Shown piece after piece: positions 50,845-59,908 of a stretch of DNA of 64,000 nt. Position 1 is the stretch's first letter. Each line of letters opens with the position of its first letter. A program made the translations under genes and the position numbers. Source of the DNA: Gandjariella thermophila (GTDB taxonomy: Bacteria; Actinomycetota; Actinomycetes; Mycobacteriales; Pseudonocardiaceae); the NCBI RefSeq assembly GCF_005405885.1, contig NZ_BJFL01000030.1:1-64000 (forward strand), in the 5' to 3' direction. Under the pieces are notes generated by a model. That model saw nothing but the letters and a program-made list of their open reading frames with translations, did not search any database and was not told the origin of the DNA.

Positions 50845-52479
50845 TCAGCCCCGGCGGAGCAGCGGATCCAGTCCGTACGCCTCACTTGGCCGGTGCTGCT
50901 CGATGTCGCCGATCACGTCGGCGTATCCCGCGATGTGATCGGTCATCTCTGCCACACTCGGGAGGTCGCACAGCAGGTCGTGCCGGGCGGTGTGGAGGCG
51001 GTCGCGCAGCTTCTGCTCGCACCAGGACGCCGCGTAGGCGTGCATCGCGCTGCGATGCGCGACCGCATTCGTGGTGGCCGCGATCATCGTCCAGCAGGCG
51101 AGGTCACCGACGACGTTGGCGAGGATGTGCCGGTTGGCCTCATCCCGGTCGGTGGTGGTCGTGGCCAGTTCCGCCACCGCGGCGGCGAGTTCCCGCACGT
51201 GGCGGGATGCGTCCAACTGCTCGTCGAGCATCCCGAAGAACTCGTGGGGTGCCCTGAGGATCGTCGATCCGAGGTAGACGGTGACAGCCTCGGTGGAGCC
51301 TTCGAAGATCCGGAACAGCCGGTAGTCCCGAAAGTGCTGGCCGACGACGTTGGTGTCTAGGTACCCGCGCGCGGCCAGCACCTGCACCGACGTGTCGATG
51401 ACCCGCCACATCAGTTCGCAGCCGAGGATCTTGGCGCAGAAGTACAGCGCGTCGGGCACCACGTCACCGGCGTCCAGCCGCTCCGCGATGTTGCGGACGA
51501 GTGTCTGTACCGCCTGGATCGCCGCGGCGCCGTCCGCGAGTTTCTGCCGAATACGACCGTTCTCGGCCAGCCGTCCGGTGGCGACCTTTCGCTCCATGGC
51601 GAAGCGGCACGCGATTTCCAGCGAGCGCATTGCCGCGCCGCGGGCCGCCGCCGCGAGCATCACCCGGCCGGCCATGAACGCCGACTTCGCCGCGCGAAGA
51701 CCTTCGCCCTCCGCGCCCAGCAACGCCGAGGGTGGTACCCGAAGGTCGTTGAACCTCAGGTCGTTCTGAGGAATCGCCTTCAAGCCGAGAGTGAGCATCT
51801 CGGGGCCGATTTCGAATCCCGGGCTGTCGGTTTCGACCAGGAACCCGGTGATCCCTGACGCCTGGCCCTTGCCGTCGTACAGTTGCGCGAACACGTTGAC
51901 GTACCGAGCATCCGCGCCGAGACTGATCCATTTCTTGGTGCCGTTGATCGAGTAGCTGCCGTCCGGGTTCTTGGTCGCCCGCGTGGCGAGGGCGCGCAGA
52001 TGCGATCCCATACCTGGTTCACTGATCGCACTGGTGATCAGGCTCTTTCCCTGAGCCAGCAGCGGCAGCACCTCTTCCTTGATGCTCTCCGAGGCGAAGT
52101 GCCGAACGGGTGGTATGCCCAGGGTGTTGTGGACGACAGTGAGAATGCACGGGTTGACGTCGATGGCGCCGAGTTGCGTGATGACACGTACGGTGTCCAC
52201 ATGCGACAACTCCTGCCCCTGGTAGCGCTCCGGGACCTGAAGGCCGAGTAAGCCGGCGGCCGCGAAGTCCGACACGAGCGCCAGCGGCAGGGACCGGCGC
52301 TCGTCCATCAGCCGTGAGTTGATCCGTTCTCGCGCGTACCAGCGAAGGAACTTCAGCATTCGCGCCGCCTTCTCGGACACCGCGCCCTCCACCAGCGCGG
52401 AATCATTCGCGGGCAAGGTCATCGTGAGAGTGTTTCCGGCCATGGACTCCACGTCCGGTGACTCCATCGATTCCTCCAT
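50845..52479 (-). CDS. Acyl-CoA dehydrogenase-family flavoprotein
   Basis: The 544-residue protein has the acyl-CoA dehydrogenase fold: N-terminal helices, the FAD-binding ITSAISEPGMGSHL, and WISLGADARYVNVFAQL. The C-terminal helical domain has catalytic Glu393 in RIFEGSTEAVTVYLG. An extra C-terminal region of about 120 residues makes it longer than catabolic enzymes (about 380), as in some fatty-acid and secondary-metabolism dehydrogenases. No partner genes of a pathway are adjacent. Its codon use is less GC-biased than neighbours, and it borders an AT-richer gap, so it may have been acquired by transfer. Substrate unknown. Confidence 0.85.
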   Translation of the reverse strand: MEESMESPDVESMAGNTLTMTLPANDSALVEGAVSEKAARMLKFLRWYARERINSRLMDERRSLPLALVSDFAAAGLLGLQVPERYQGQELSHVDTVRVITQLGAIDVNPCILTVVHNTLGIPPVRHFASESIKEEVLPLLAQGKSLITSAISEPGMGSHLRALATRATKNPDGSYSINGTKKWISLGADARYVNVFAQLYDGKGQASGITGFLVETDSPGFEIGPEMLTLGLKAIPQNDLRFNDLRVPPSALLGAEGEGLRAAKSAFMAGRVMLAAAARGAAMRSLEIACRFAMERKVATGRLAENGRIRQKLADGAAAIQAVQTLVRNIAERLDAGDVVPDALYFCAKILGCELMWRVIDTSVQVLAARGYLDTNVVGQHFRDYRLFRIFEGSTEAVTVYLGSTILRAPHEFFGMLDEQLDASRHVRELAAAVAELATTTTDRDEANRHILANVVGDLACWTMIAATTNAVAHRSAMHAYAASWCEQKLRDRLHTARHDLLCDLPSVAEMTDHIAGYADVIGDIEQHRPSEAYGLDPLLRRG

Positions 52480-53117
52480 GCGTGAGGGCTGGATCAGGTA
52501 CAGATGGATACGGCTACTGACAGACCAGCATCTCCAGGACTGGCTGGCTGGAGAACTTCATGACCGCCCCACACCCTTGGCGCCCCCGCCTACCGACCGT
52601 TGACAACTTGCAGAACGCAATTTACTACGCAGCGTTGTCACAGGGTACCGCTCGGACAGTGATTCGACTGCGTCATTCGTGTAATTTGCGGTGCGTAATC
52701 ATACACTCTGCGCATGCGGCAACAAGCCGGACAACTTCACGCAACAACGCGGACATCGTTCCGCCGAAATCGTTGCCACATCTGGTAAGCCATGATGACC
52801 TGCCGGAACCCGCCAGATCCGGCACCGATTTCGTCTCACATCGGTTCTTCGTTCAGACATCCACCGACCCACGGAGAGCACCAGTGTCCTGTGCCGAGCA
52901 TCACACGCTTTCGTCACACGGGGCGGCATCCCGCGCCGGAATTGCGCCCATAAGGCCAATAAGCGAAGAACCACCCGTCGTGTGGTCTCGGTCACCGTGG
53001 CCGCGCAGCAGGACGCCGCGGCCTGATCTGGCACGACCCGGCGGCCAGCCAAGAAATGGCTGCGGCCCTGGCTGGAGCCGGAAGCTCTGACCAGGGCGTG
53101 CCCATGCCGGAGAAGAG
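52480..53117. other. 638-bp AT-richer gap between acyl-CoA dehydrogenase and tRNA-Ala
   Basis: No supported gene. The stretch 52590-52930 is clearly AT-richer than the rest of the window and has runs such as TTACTACGCA and TAATTTGCG. A plus-strand frame here has no family features and unusual codon use. The gap lies directly beyond the 3' end of the tRNA gene, a preferred site for integrative elements, but no integrase is seen. Confidence 0.45.
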
Positions 53118-53190
53118 TGGAGCTGAGGGGATTCGAACCCCTGACCCCCACACTGCCAGTGTGGTGCGCTACCAACTGCGCTACAGCCCC
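53118..53190 (-). tRNA. tRNA-Ala (anticodon GGC)
   Basis: The minus strand folds as a full cloverleaf of 73 nucleotides. The acceptor stem GGGGCTG pairs with CAGCTCC (one G-U pair), the D-arm contains AGTTGGTA, and the anticodon stem CCACA/TGTGG carries loop CTGGCAG with anticodon GGC. The T-arm is GGGG-TTCGAAT-CCCC. The discriminator is A, and CCA is not encoded. A -10-like TACTGT on the minus strand at 53230-53235 could be its promoter. Confidence 0.97.
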
Positions 53191-53315
53191 TTGAGGATCA
53201 CCGGGCACTGCCACCCGGTGCTGGGGAAAACAGTACACGACGTGGTTGGGACGGACGAAGCCGGGGTGCGCACGCCTCTTCCAGCGGCCCGTTCGGCCTG
53301 GTAGGACCTTCTGCC

Positions 53316-54653
53316 GTGAGCATCGAGGACGGCGTTGTCCCGCTGGTGCACCCGGACGCCGAGGGTGCGGACCCGCAGGTGCGGCGTGAGCTGCAGGCGC
53401 GGCGGCTGCGAGGGCTGGTGGACCGGCTACTGGCCGCGGACGGGCTGCAGGCGCGGCGGCTGCGCGAGGCCGGCGTGCGGGCCGGCGCGGACGTCACCCT
53501 GGAGGACCTGCCGAAGCTGCCCACCGTCGGCAAGCAGGACCTCTGGGAGCACTACCCGTTCGGGATGCGCGCGGTCCCCGAGGAGGATGTCGTCTGCGTG
53601 CACGGATCGTCGGGCACCGGTGGCCGGCCGACGCTGGTCCCGTACACCGCGCACGACGTGGACGTGTGGGCGCAGGTCATGGCGCGCGCCCTGGGTGGCG
53701 CCGGCGCGAGCAGGCGCAGCACGGTGCACTGTGCCTACGGCTACGGCCTGTTCACTGGAGGCATCGGCGTCCACCACGGCGCGATGCGGCTCGGCGCCAC
53801 CGTGGTCCCGATGTCCGGCGGGATGACCGACCGGCAGATCCGGCTGATCCTCGACCTGCGGCCGGACCTGCTCTGCTGCACGCCGTCGTTCGCCATCCAC
53901 CTGGGCGAGGCGCTGCGCGCCAGGGGCGTGGACCCGGTCGACCTGTCCCTGCGCGCCGGGCTGTTCGGCGCCGAGCCGTGGACCGAGGCGATGCGGTCCA
54001 CCATCGAGGAGTTGCTCGGCCTGCGGGCGCTGGACATCTATGGCCTGTCCGAGATCATCGGGCCGGGCGTGGCGTGCGAGTCGCTGGACTCGGACGGCAT
54101 GCTCAACGTCGCCGAGGACCACTTCCTCGTCGAGGCGGTGGACGCCGAGGGCAACCCGGTGCCGGACGGGACCCCGGGCGAGCTGGTGTTCACCACACTC
54201 ACCAAGACCGGTATGCCGCTGCTGCGCTACCACAGCGGCGACGTGGCGCGGCTGGCCGGCCCGGTGCCCGGGGCGCCGCGCACGCTGCGCCGGATGAGCA
54301 AGCTGCTCGGCCGCCGGGACGACATGCTGGTGGTGCGCGGGGTCAACGTGTTTCCCACCGAGATCGAGGCCGTGCTGCTGGCCGATGACCGTGTCAGCCC
54401 GCACTACCTGATCGTGGAGGACCGCCGGGTCGCCGCGCGGCCGGAGCTGCGGGTGGCGGTGGAACCGTTCGAGGACACCGTGGACACCGCGGTGCTGGCG
54501 GCCGACCTCGGGAACGCCCTGCGCGAGCGGCTCGGCATCGGCTGCGTGGTGCGGGTGCTGGCGCCGGGCAGCGTGCCGCGCACCGAGACGGGAAAGGCGC
54601 GGCGGCTCGCCCGGTGGTCCGAGGGCGAGCCACCGCTTCCCGGGCTGCTCTGA
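53316..54653 (+). CDS. Phenylacetate-CoA ligase-family AMP-forming enzyme
   Basis: The 445-residue protein has the PaaK layout. The N-terminus contains LRGLVDRLLAADGLQARRL and LPKLPTVGKQDLWEHYPFGM; the phosphate-binding loop is HGSSGTGGRPT, and DIYGLSEIIGPGVACES, FTTLTKTGMPLLRYHSGD and the C-terminal RRDDMLVVRGVNVFPTEIE follow. It activates an aryl or alkyl acid to its CoA thioester. None of the paa degradation genes are near, so the natural acid is unknown. The GTG at 53316 has AGGA upstream. Confidence 0.9.
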   Translation: MSIEDGVVPLVHPDAEGADPQVRRELQARRLRGLVDRLLAADGLQARRLREAGVRAGADVTLEDLPKLPTVGKQDLWEHYPFGMRAVPEEDVVCVHGSSGTGGRPTLVPYTAHDVDVWAQVMARALGGAGASRRSTVHCAYGYGLFTGGIGVHHGAMRLGATVVPMSGGMTDRQIRLILDLRPDLLCCTPSFAIHLGEALRARGVDPVDLSLRAGLFGAEPWTEAMRSTIEELLGLRALDIYGLSEIIGPGVACESLDSDGMLNVAEDHFLVEAVDAEGNPVPDGTPGELVFTTLTKTGMPLLRYHSGDVARLAGPVPGAPRTLRRMSKLLGRRDDMLVVRGVNVFPTEIEAVLLADDRVSPHYLIVEDRRVAARPELRVAVEPFEDTVDTAVLAADLGNALRERLGIGCVVRVLAPGSVPRTETGKARRLARWSEGEPPLPGLL

Positions 54654-54656
54654 CGG

Positions 54657-54676
54657 GCCGTCGCGGAGCCGACGGC
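54657..54676. terminator. Bidirectional hairpin between convergent genes
   Basis: GCCGTCG (54657-54663) pairs with CGACGGC (54670-54676) around a six-base loop, 3 bp after the ligase stop and 24 bp from the dsbA-like stop. Confidence 0.6.
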
Positions 54677-54700
54677 GAGTATCCGAACGGGCACCGAGGC

Positions 54701-55510
54701 TCAGCCGGCCGTGCCCGTCTTGACCAGGTTGTCCAGCCAGTTCGGGTCGCTCCAGTTGAGCGTCTTGCCGTTCACCGCGACGGTCGGTGTGCCGAACGCC
54801 TTGCCGCCCTGGCCGGTGTCCTGCTGCAGCGCCGGGTTGCTCGACGCGGCGTCGTACTGCTGCTGGACCTGGCCGCTGTACTTCCCGCTGTTCACGCAGT
54901 TGGTGAAGGCGTCGCCCATGCCGAGCGCCTTGCCCAGCCCACCGAGCTGGACGTTGTCGTAGCCGCGGCCACCCTCCTGCGGTTGCGCGTCGTACAGGCT
55001 CAGGTGGTAGTCGGGGAACTTCCCGCCCTCCGCCGCGCACAGCGCCGCGTTACCGGCGGCCTGCGAGTAGCCCGGCGGGTTCGACCGGTCGTTGAGCAGG
55101 TCGATGATGTGGTACCGGAACTTGACCGTGCCGGCGTTGAGCTGCTGCTGGATCTTGTCGCCGTCCCGCTTCTCGAACTGGCCGCAGACCGGGCAGAGGA
55201 AGTCCTCGTAGAGGTCCACCGTGATCTTGGCGTCCTCCTTGCCGGCCAGCACCGTGCCGTTGTCCACCCGCACCGGGTAGTTGGCGGCGGCCACGTGCTT
55301 CGGCGCGATCGTGGCCTCGGCCCGCTGGTTGGCCTTGTTCTTCTGGTAGAGCACCCCACCGACCACAGCGGCCGCGAGCACCACGACGACGATGACCCCG
55401 ACGATGACCTTCGCCCGGTCGTTGCTGGTGCCGCGCGCCGCCGCGACGGCCTTCGCCGCCTGGGTCTGCTTCTGCTTCTGCTTGCGAGCATTGCGCTGCG
55501 CGCCGCCCAC
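54701..55510 (-). CDS. Membrane-anchored DsbA-family thiol oxidoreductase
   Basis: The 269-residue protein has a basic cytoplasmic N-terminus, one membrane helix (about 34-56) and an extracytoplasmic thioredoxin/DsbA domain with the active-site CPVC at 106-109 (YEDFLCPVCGQFE). The cis-Pro loop is in AFGTPTVAVNG. It is expected to form or isomerise disulfides in exported proteins. The GTG at 55510 lies 1 bp after the MauE-like gene stop, so the two form a redox pair. Confidence 0.92.
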   Translation of the reverse strand: MGGAQRNARKQKQKQTQAAKAVAAARGTSNDRAKVIVGVIVVVVLAAAVVGGVLYQKNKANQRAEATIAPKHVAAANYPVRVDNGTVLAGKEDAKITVDLYEDFLCPVCGQFEKRDGDKIQQQLNAGTVKFRYHIIDLLNDRSNPPGYSQAAGNAALCAAEGGKFPDYHLSLYDAQPQEGGRGYDNVQLGGLGKALGMGDAFTNCVNSGKYSGQVQQQYDAASSNPALQQDTGQGGKAFGTPTVAVNGKTLNWSDPNWLDNLVKTGTAG

Positions 55511-55511
55511 G

Positions 55512-56081
55512 TCACCGTCCTTCCTGTGCGCGAGCCGGCGAGGCCGGCTCCTCTTCGGTGCCGCCGTCCGCGTCCCCGGCGTCCTCGGGCACGTCGACCA
55601 GCGCGTGCTGGTCCCGGCGTAGCCAACCGTCCACCGACAGCCACGTGCGCGGGCGCACAGCCAGCCACACGGCGAGCGCGAGGAATCCGACGTCCCTGGC
55701 GATCTCCTGCGGGTACCGGGTCTGGCTGGCGGAGACCTGACCGCCGCCGCCGAAGCAGCCGCAGTCGATGGTCAGGCCACGCGCCCAGGACTGGGCGACC
55801 CCGGCGATGAACAGCAGGAGCAGCACCGCGGACAGCACGGACACCGCCCGGACGCCGATGCCGAGCAGCAGCAGCACGCCGAGCGCCAGTTCGACGAACG
55901 GCTGCGCCGCGGACACCGGGCTCACCCAGGCGTCCGGCAGCACCCGGTATGCCTTGACCGCCAGGTAGTTCTGGTTCAGGTCGGCTGCCTTGATGCCACC
56001 GGCGACCAGCCAGACGGCGGCCAGACCGAGCCGCACCAGCGTGCCGATGGCATCCAGGAGCCGCGGCGAGACGGAAGCCAC
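55512..56081 (-). CDS. MauE/DoxX-like membrane redox protein
   Basis: The 189-residue protein has four predicted helices (about 11-29, 58-76, 81-99 and 126-142) and a conserved Cys pair in TIDCGCFGGGG between helices 3 and 4. MauE-like proteins in actinomycetes are thought to pass electrons between membrane quinones and a DsbA-type partner, acting like DsbB/VKOR; this is supported here by the neighbouring DsbA gene. The C-terminal tail is acidic and cytoplasmic. Confidence 0.88.
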   Translation of the reverse strand: MASVSPRLLDAIGTLVRLGLAAVWLVAGGIKAADLNQNYLAVKAYRVLPDAWVSPVSAAQPFVELALGVLLLLGIGVRAVSVLSAVLLLLFIAGVAQSWARGLTIDCGCFGGGGQVSASQTRYPQEIARDVGFLALAVWLAVRPRTWLSVDGWLRRDQHALVDVPEDAGDADGGTEEEPASPARAQEGR

Positions 56082-56268
56082 GCGGCGAGGGTACCGGGCG
56101 ATGCTGAGAACCCCCCGCCACGCACCGCCGGCCGCCTCGGCACACCCGATCGTATGAGCCGTCCTGACTGCTCCGACCAGCGGAAACGGTGCTGGACCGG
56201 CGCGGCGCCCTCGGGTCGGACACCCCCGCCGACCGATCGGTGAGCCGGAGGTCCGCGCCGCCGGAATT

Positions 56269-56298
56269 GAGGCTAGCCAAGGCTACGCAAGGCTGTCC
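56269..56298 (+). repeat. Three 10-bp direct repeats upstream of the metal transporter
   Basis: GAGGCTAGCC, AAGGCTACGC and AAGGCTGTCC follow each other at exact 10-bp spacing (56269-56298), one helical turn apart, about 20 bp upstream of the -10 element. The AGGCTAGCC core recalls part of DtxR/IdeR iron boxes, so metal-dependent control is possible. Confidence 0.45.
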
Positions 56299-56318
56299 TT
56301 AGTCCACGATGGACCCCG

Positions 56319-56324
56319 TACTCT
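56319..56324 (+). promoter_or_regulatory. -10-like TACTCT, possible leaderless start
   Basis: TACTCT ends 7 bases before the ATG of the VIT-family gene (56332), and no ribosome-binding site is visible. The position suggests a leaderless transcript. Confidence 0.45.
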
Positions 56325-56331
56325 CGGCCGG

Positions 56332-57054
56332 ATGAGCGAGGCGACGAAGGTCGGGGCGACCGAGGTCGGGCACACCCACAACGACGTGTCGGGCGGGTGG
56401 CTGCGGCCCACGGTGTTCGGCGCGATGGACGGCCTGGTGACGAACATCGCACTGGTGGCGGGCGTCGGTGGCGGTGGGGCCGGTGCGCACGTGATCGTGC
56501 TGTCCGGCATCGCGGGGCTGGTCGCCGGGGCGTTCTCGATGGCGCTCGGCGAGTACGCCTCGGTGGAGACGCAGAACAACGCGGTCCGCGCCGAGGTCGC
56601 CGTGGAGCGGGCCGAGCTGGAGCGCAACCCGGACGCCGAGCAGGCCGAGCTGGCCGACATGTACGCGGCGATGGGGCTGTCCCGGGAGACGGCGCAGCGG
56701 GCCGCCGCCGAGGTGCACGCCGACCCGGAGCTGGCCGTGCGGGTACACGTCAGTCAGGAACTCGGCGTCGACCCCGACGAGCAGCCGTCGCCGGTGACGG
56801 CGGGCCTGTCCTCGTTCCTCGCGTTCTCGCTCGGCGCCCTGGTGCCGATCCTGCCGTTCCTGCTCGGGCTGCGGCTGCTGTGGGCGGGGCTGGCCGTCGG
56901 CGGCGCCGGGCTGTTCGTCGCCGGGGTGCTGGTCGCCAGGTACACCACCCGGAGCTGGTGGCGGAACGGCCTGCGGCAGCTCGCGTTCGGGGCGGTCGCG
57001 GCGGGCGCCACCTACCTGGTCGGCCACCTCATCGGGGCGGCGGTCGGTGGCTAG
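56332..57054 (+). CDS. VIT1/CCC1-family iron/manganese transporter
   Basis: The 240-residue protein has the VIT pattern: helix 1 with RPTVFGAMDGLVTNIALVAGV, helix 2 with SGIAGLVAGAFSMALGEYASVETQ, a charged cytoplasmic metal-binding helical loop (about 80-145) rich in Glu, and three C-terminal helices. The family moves Fe2+ or Mn2+ out of the cytoplasm. The ATG at 56332 lacks a Shine-Dalgarno. Direct repeats upstream may be a metal-responsive operator. Its stop overlaps the convergent GNAT stop by 4 bases. Confidence 0.9.
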   Translation: MSEATKVGATEVGHTHNDVSGGWLRPTVFGAMDGLVTNIALVAGVGGGGAGAHVIVLSGIAGLVAGAFSMALGEYASVETQNNAVRAEVAVERAELERNPDAEQAELADMYAAMGLSRETAQRAAAEVHADPELAVRVHVSQELGVDPDEQPSPVTAGLSSFLAFSLGALVPILPFLLGLRLLWAGLAVGGAGLFVAGVLVARYTTRSWWRNGLRQLAFGAVAAGATYLVGHLIGAAVGG

Positions 57055-57360
57055 GGCAGCAGCTCGTCGACGCGCCGCACGTAGCCGGTGACCGGGTAGG
57101 CGGCCTGAAAGCCGCACGCCTCGGCGAACCGCTCGGCCGCGCCGCCCTCCTCCACATGCCCGGTGACCAGCAGCGCGCCGGACTGGCGGAGAGCGGCCAC
57201 CAGGGCGCGCCGCACCAGGGCCGTGCCGACACCCCGGCGGCGCCGGGACGGCCGCACCACGACGTGGTCCAGCAGCCCCACGCCCCGCTCGACGAAGGTC
57301 CCTGGCCCGGTGCGGGTCGAGCAGTTCCGGGTCGTCCGGGTCGCGCAGCGGGTCCACCAC
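57051..57360 (-). pseudogene. Frameshifted GNAT acetyltransferase remnant
   Basis: The frame ending at 57051 contains a clear GNAT core: LLDHVVVRPSRRRRGVGTAL with acetyl-CoA-binding RRRRGVG, then AERFAEACGFQ. The upstream part, VVDPLRDPDDPELLDPHRAR, is in another frame. Removing one G of the GGG run at 57300-57302 joins them (HRAR-TFVERGVGLL). Even repaired it is about 102 residues, shorter than a typical GNAT (140 or more). A sequencing error in the G run is an alternative. Confidence 0.65.
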
Positions 57361-57397
57361 ACCGGCCGGCCTGGCACGGCCGGCACACTGGGTCCTC

Positions 57398-59646
57398 GTG
57401 GAGCTGCCCGATCTGCCGGTCCGCGCGGTGCTGGACGACGTGGTGGCCGCGTTGTCCGAGCGCGGCGACGCGGTACTGGTGGCACCGCCGGGCACCGGGA
57501 AGACCACGCTGGTGCCGCTGGCCCTGGCCGGCGCGTTCCCGGGGCGCGCGCCGGGCTGCGGCCGGACCTGCGGCTGCTGGCCACCTCGGCGACGGTGGCC
57601 GCGGAGCGGCTTGCTGCGCTGCTCGGGTCGGCGCCGGTGGTGCGGGCCACCGCGCCCAGCTTCCCCGTCGACGTGCGGCACCTGCCGCCGGCGCGCGGCG
57701 AGCGGATCGAGACGTGCGCCGCGCGGGCCGCCCGGCGGGCTCTCGCCGATGGAGACGGCGACGTGCTGGTGTTCCTGCCCGGTGCGGCGGAGATCAACCG
57801 GGTGGCCGAGCGGCTGACCGGCACCGACGGCGTGGACGTGCTGCCGCTGCACGGCCGGCTGCCGGCGGCCGCGCAGGACGCCGCGCTGCGCCCGGGACCG
57901 CGGCGTCGGGTGGTGCTGGCCACCGCGGTCGCCGAGTCCAGCCTCACCGTGCCCGGCGTGCGGGCGGTGGTCGACGCCGGGCTGGCCCGGGTGCCACGCA
58001 CCGACCACCGCCGGGGGCTGGCCGGCCTGGCCACGGTCCGGGTGTCCGCCGCGGTCGCCGATCAGCGCGCCGGCCGAGCCGGGCGGGAGGGGCCGGGCCG
58101 GGTCTACCGGTGCTGGCCGGAGCACGAGCACGGCACGCTGCCGGCATACCCGGAGCCGGAGATCCGCGCCGCCGACCTGACCCGGCTCGCGCTGGAGCTG
58201 GCCTGCTGGGGCACCCCGGACGGGGCCGCGCTGACCTGGTGGGATCCCCCGCCGGCCGGGGCGCTGGCGGCCGGGCGGGAGGTGCTGGCCGCGCTGGGCG
58301 CGCTGCGCGGGGACGGCGGGGTGACCGAGCGGGGCCGCCGGATGGCCGGGCTCGGGCTGCACCCCCGGCTGGCCAGGGCGCTGCTGGACGGCGCCGCCGA
58401 GGTGGGTGCGGCGGCCGCGGCCGAGGTGGTGGCGCTGCTGGACGACGACGGCCTGGCCGCCGGTGTCGACCTGGCCGCCGCGCTGCGCCGCCTGCGCGCG
58501 GGCGACGCGCCCGGGGCGGCCCGGTGGCGCCGCGAGGCACGCCGGCTGGCGACCCTCGTGGCCGCCGCGCCGCCGAACCGCCCCGCGCCCGCGAAGGGCG
58601 CGCCACGGAACGCCGCCGACGCGGGAACCGGCCGGTCGGCCGGGCCGCTCGAGCCCGCCGGCACCGGCGGGACGGCGCCGCCGCGCCGTGCGCACGACGA
58701 TCCGGCGACGGTGGTGGCGCTGGCCTACCCGGAGCGGTTGGCCCGGCGCCGCTCCGCCGGCACGGCGGTGTACCTGATGGCCGGCGGCACCGCCGTCGAA
58801 CTGCCGCCGGGCCGTGGCCTGGCCGACGCCGAATGGCTCGCCGTCGCCGTGGCCGACCGGGAACCGGGCCGGGCGCACGGCCGGATCCGGCTGGCCGCCC
58901 GGGCTGGCGAGGATCTCGCCACCCGGGCGGCGCCGGCGCTGCTGGCCACGGCGGACGAGGTGGCGTGGGCCGACGGCGACGTGCGGGCGCGGCGGGTGCA
59001 CCGGCTGGGTGCGATCGTGCTCGCCGAGCGGCCGCTGGCCGACCCGGACCCGGCCGCGCTGCGCGACGCCCTGATCGCCGGCCTGCGCGCCGCCGGGCCC
59101 GGGCTGCTGCGCTGGGACACCGAAGGCCGCCGGCTGCGCGAGCGGTTGGCCTTCCTGCACCGCGTTCTCGGCCCGCCCTGGCCGGCGGTGGACGACGCGT
59201 CGCTGCTGTCCGATGTGGACATCTGGTTGGGGCCGGAGCTGGCCACCGCCCGGCGACGGGCCGATCTGGAACGCCTCGACGCCGGTGCCGCGCTGCGCCG
59301 GCTGCTGCCCTGGCCGGACGCGGCGCGGCTGGACGAGTTGGCCCCGGACCGCCTGCCGGTGCCCTCCGGCTCCCGCCTGCGGGTGGACTACTCCGCGGAT
59401 GACCCGGTGTTGCCGGTGCGGGTGCAGGAGGCGTTCGGCTGGAGCGACACGCCGCGGCTGGCCGGCGGTCGGGTGCCGGTGCGGCTGCACCTGCTATCCC
59501 CGGCCGGCCGCCCGGTCGCGGTGACCACCGACCTGGCCTCCTTCTGGCGCACCGGCTACCCCGAGGTGCGCGCCCAGCTACGTGGCCGGTACCCGAGGCA
59601 CGCCTGGCCGGATGACCCCACCGCGGCCACGCCCACCCGCCGCTAG
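57398..59646 (+). pseudogene. hrpB: HrpB-type DEAH helicase with internal deletion
   Basis: The GTG at 57398 opens VELPDLPVRAVLDDVVAALS with Walker A APPGTGKTT (29-37). Soon after, near 57545-57560, the homology jumps into a different frame at RPDLRLLATSATVAAERLAALLG (motif III, SAT) and continues to the end through QRAGRAGREGPG (motif VI) and the HrpB C-terminal domain (FGWSDTPRLAGGRVPV, GYPEVRAQLRGRYPRHAWPDDP). The segment that should carry motifs Ia and II, including the DEVH box, about 80-110 residues, is absent. The remaining reading frame to 59646 is otherwise intact, so this is a recent deletion pseudogene or an assembly error. Confidence 0.8.
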
Positions 59647-59662
59647 CCGTGTTTCACAGGCG

Positions 59663-59684
59663 CGCTCCGTCCCCGCGGGGAGCG
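59663..59684 (+). terminator. Hairpin after hrpB
   Basis: CGCTCC (59663-59668) and GGAGCG (59679-59684) form a 6-bp stem with an inner CCCCGCGGGG palindrome, about 17 bp past the hrpB stop. The remaining gap to 59908 has no gene. Confidence 0.45.
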
Positions 59685-59908
59685 ACGCGCCGCTTCCGAA
59701 ACCCTTTCTCAACCTATTGGTACAGACCACAAGGACTGCGGCGTACGGGTGATCAATTCACATTCCCGTCCTTCTGCCGGTGGTCCCGCCTAGCGTCGGG
59801 AGGTGAGGGTCCGCCGGCGCAACTTCGGATCGGCAGGTGCCCGCGCCGGCACCGCCGCCGATTGCCCGCGACGGTCAACCGGCACCGTTGTCGCACAAGG
59901 GGGTCGCC

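Noticed and set aside
52560-53090. Plus-strand frame of 176 residues in the AT-richer gap
   Set aside because: No family features, no ribosome-binding site, and codon use unlike coding DNA of this genome.
52699-53238. Minus-strand open frame of 179 residues over the tRNA region
   Set aside because: Its middle reads as translated tRNA (GAVAQLVAHHTGSVGVRGSN), a familiar artefact of frames crossing a tRNA gene.
53056-53304. Plus-strand frame of 82 residues over the tRNA
   Set aside because: It contains GAEGIRTPDPHTASVVRYQL, the antisense-tRNA artefact; no gene support.
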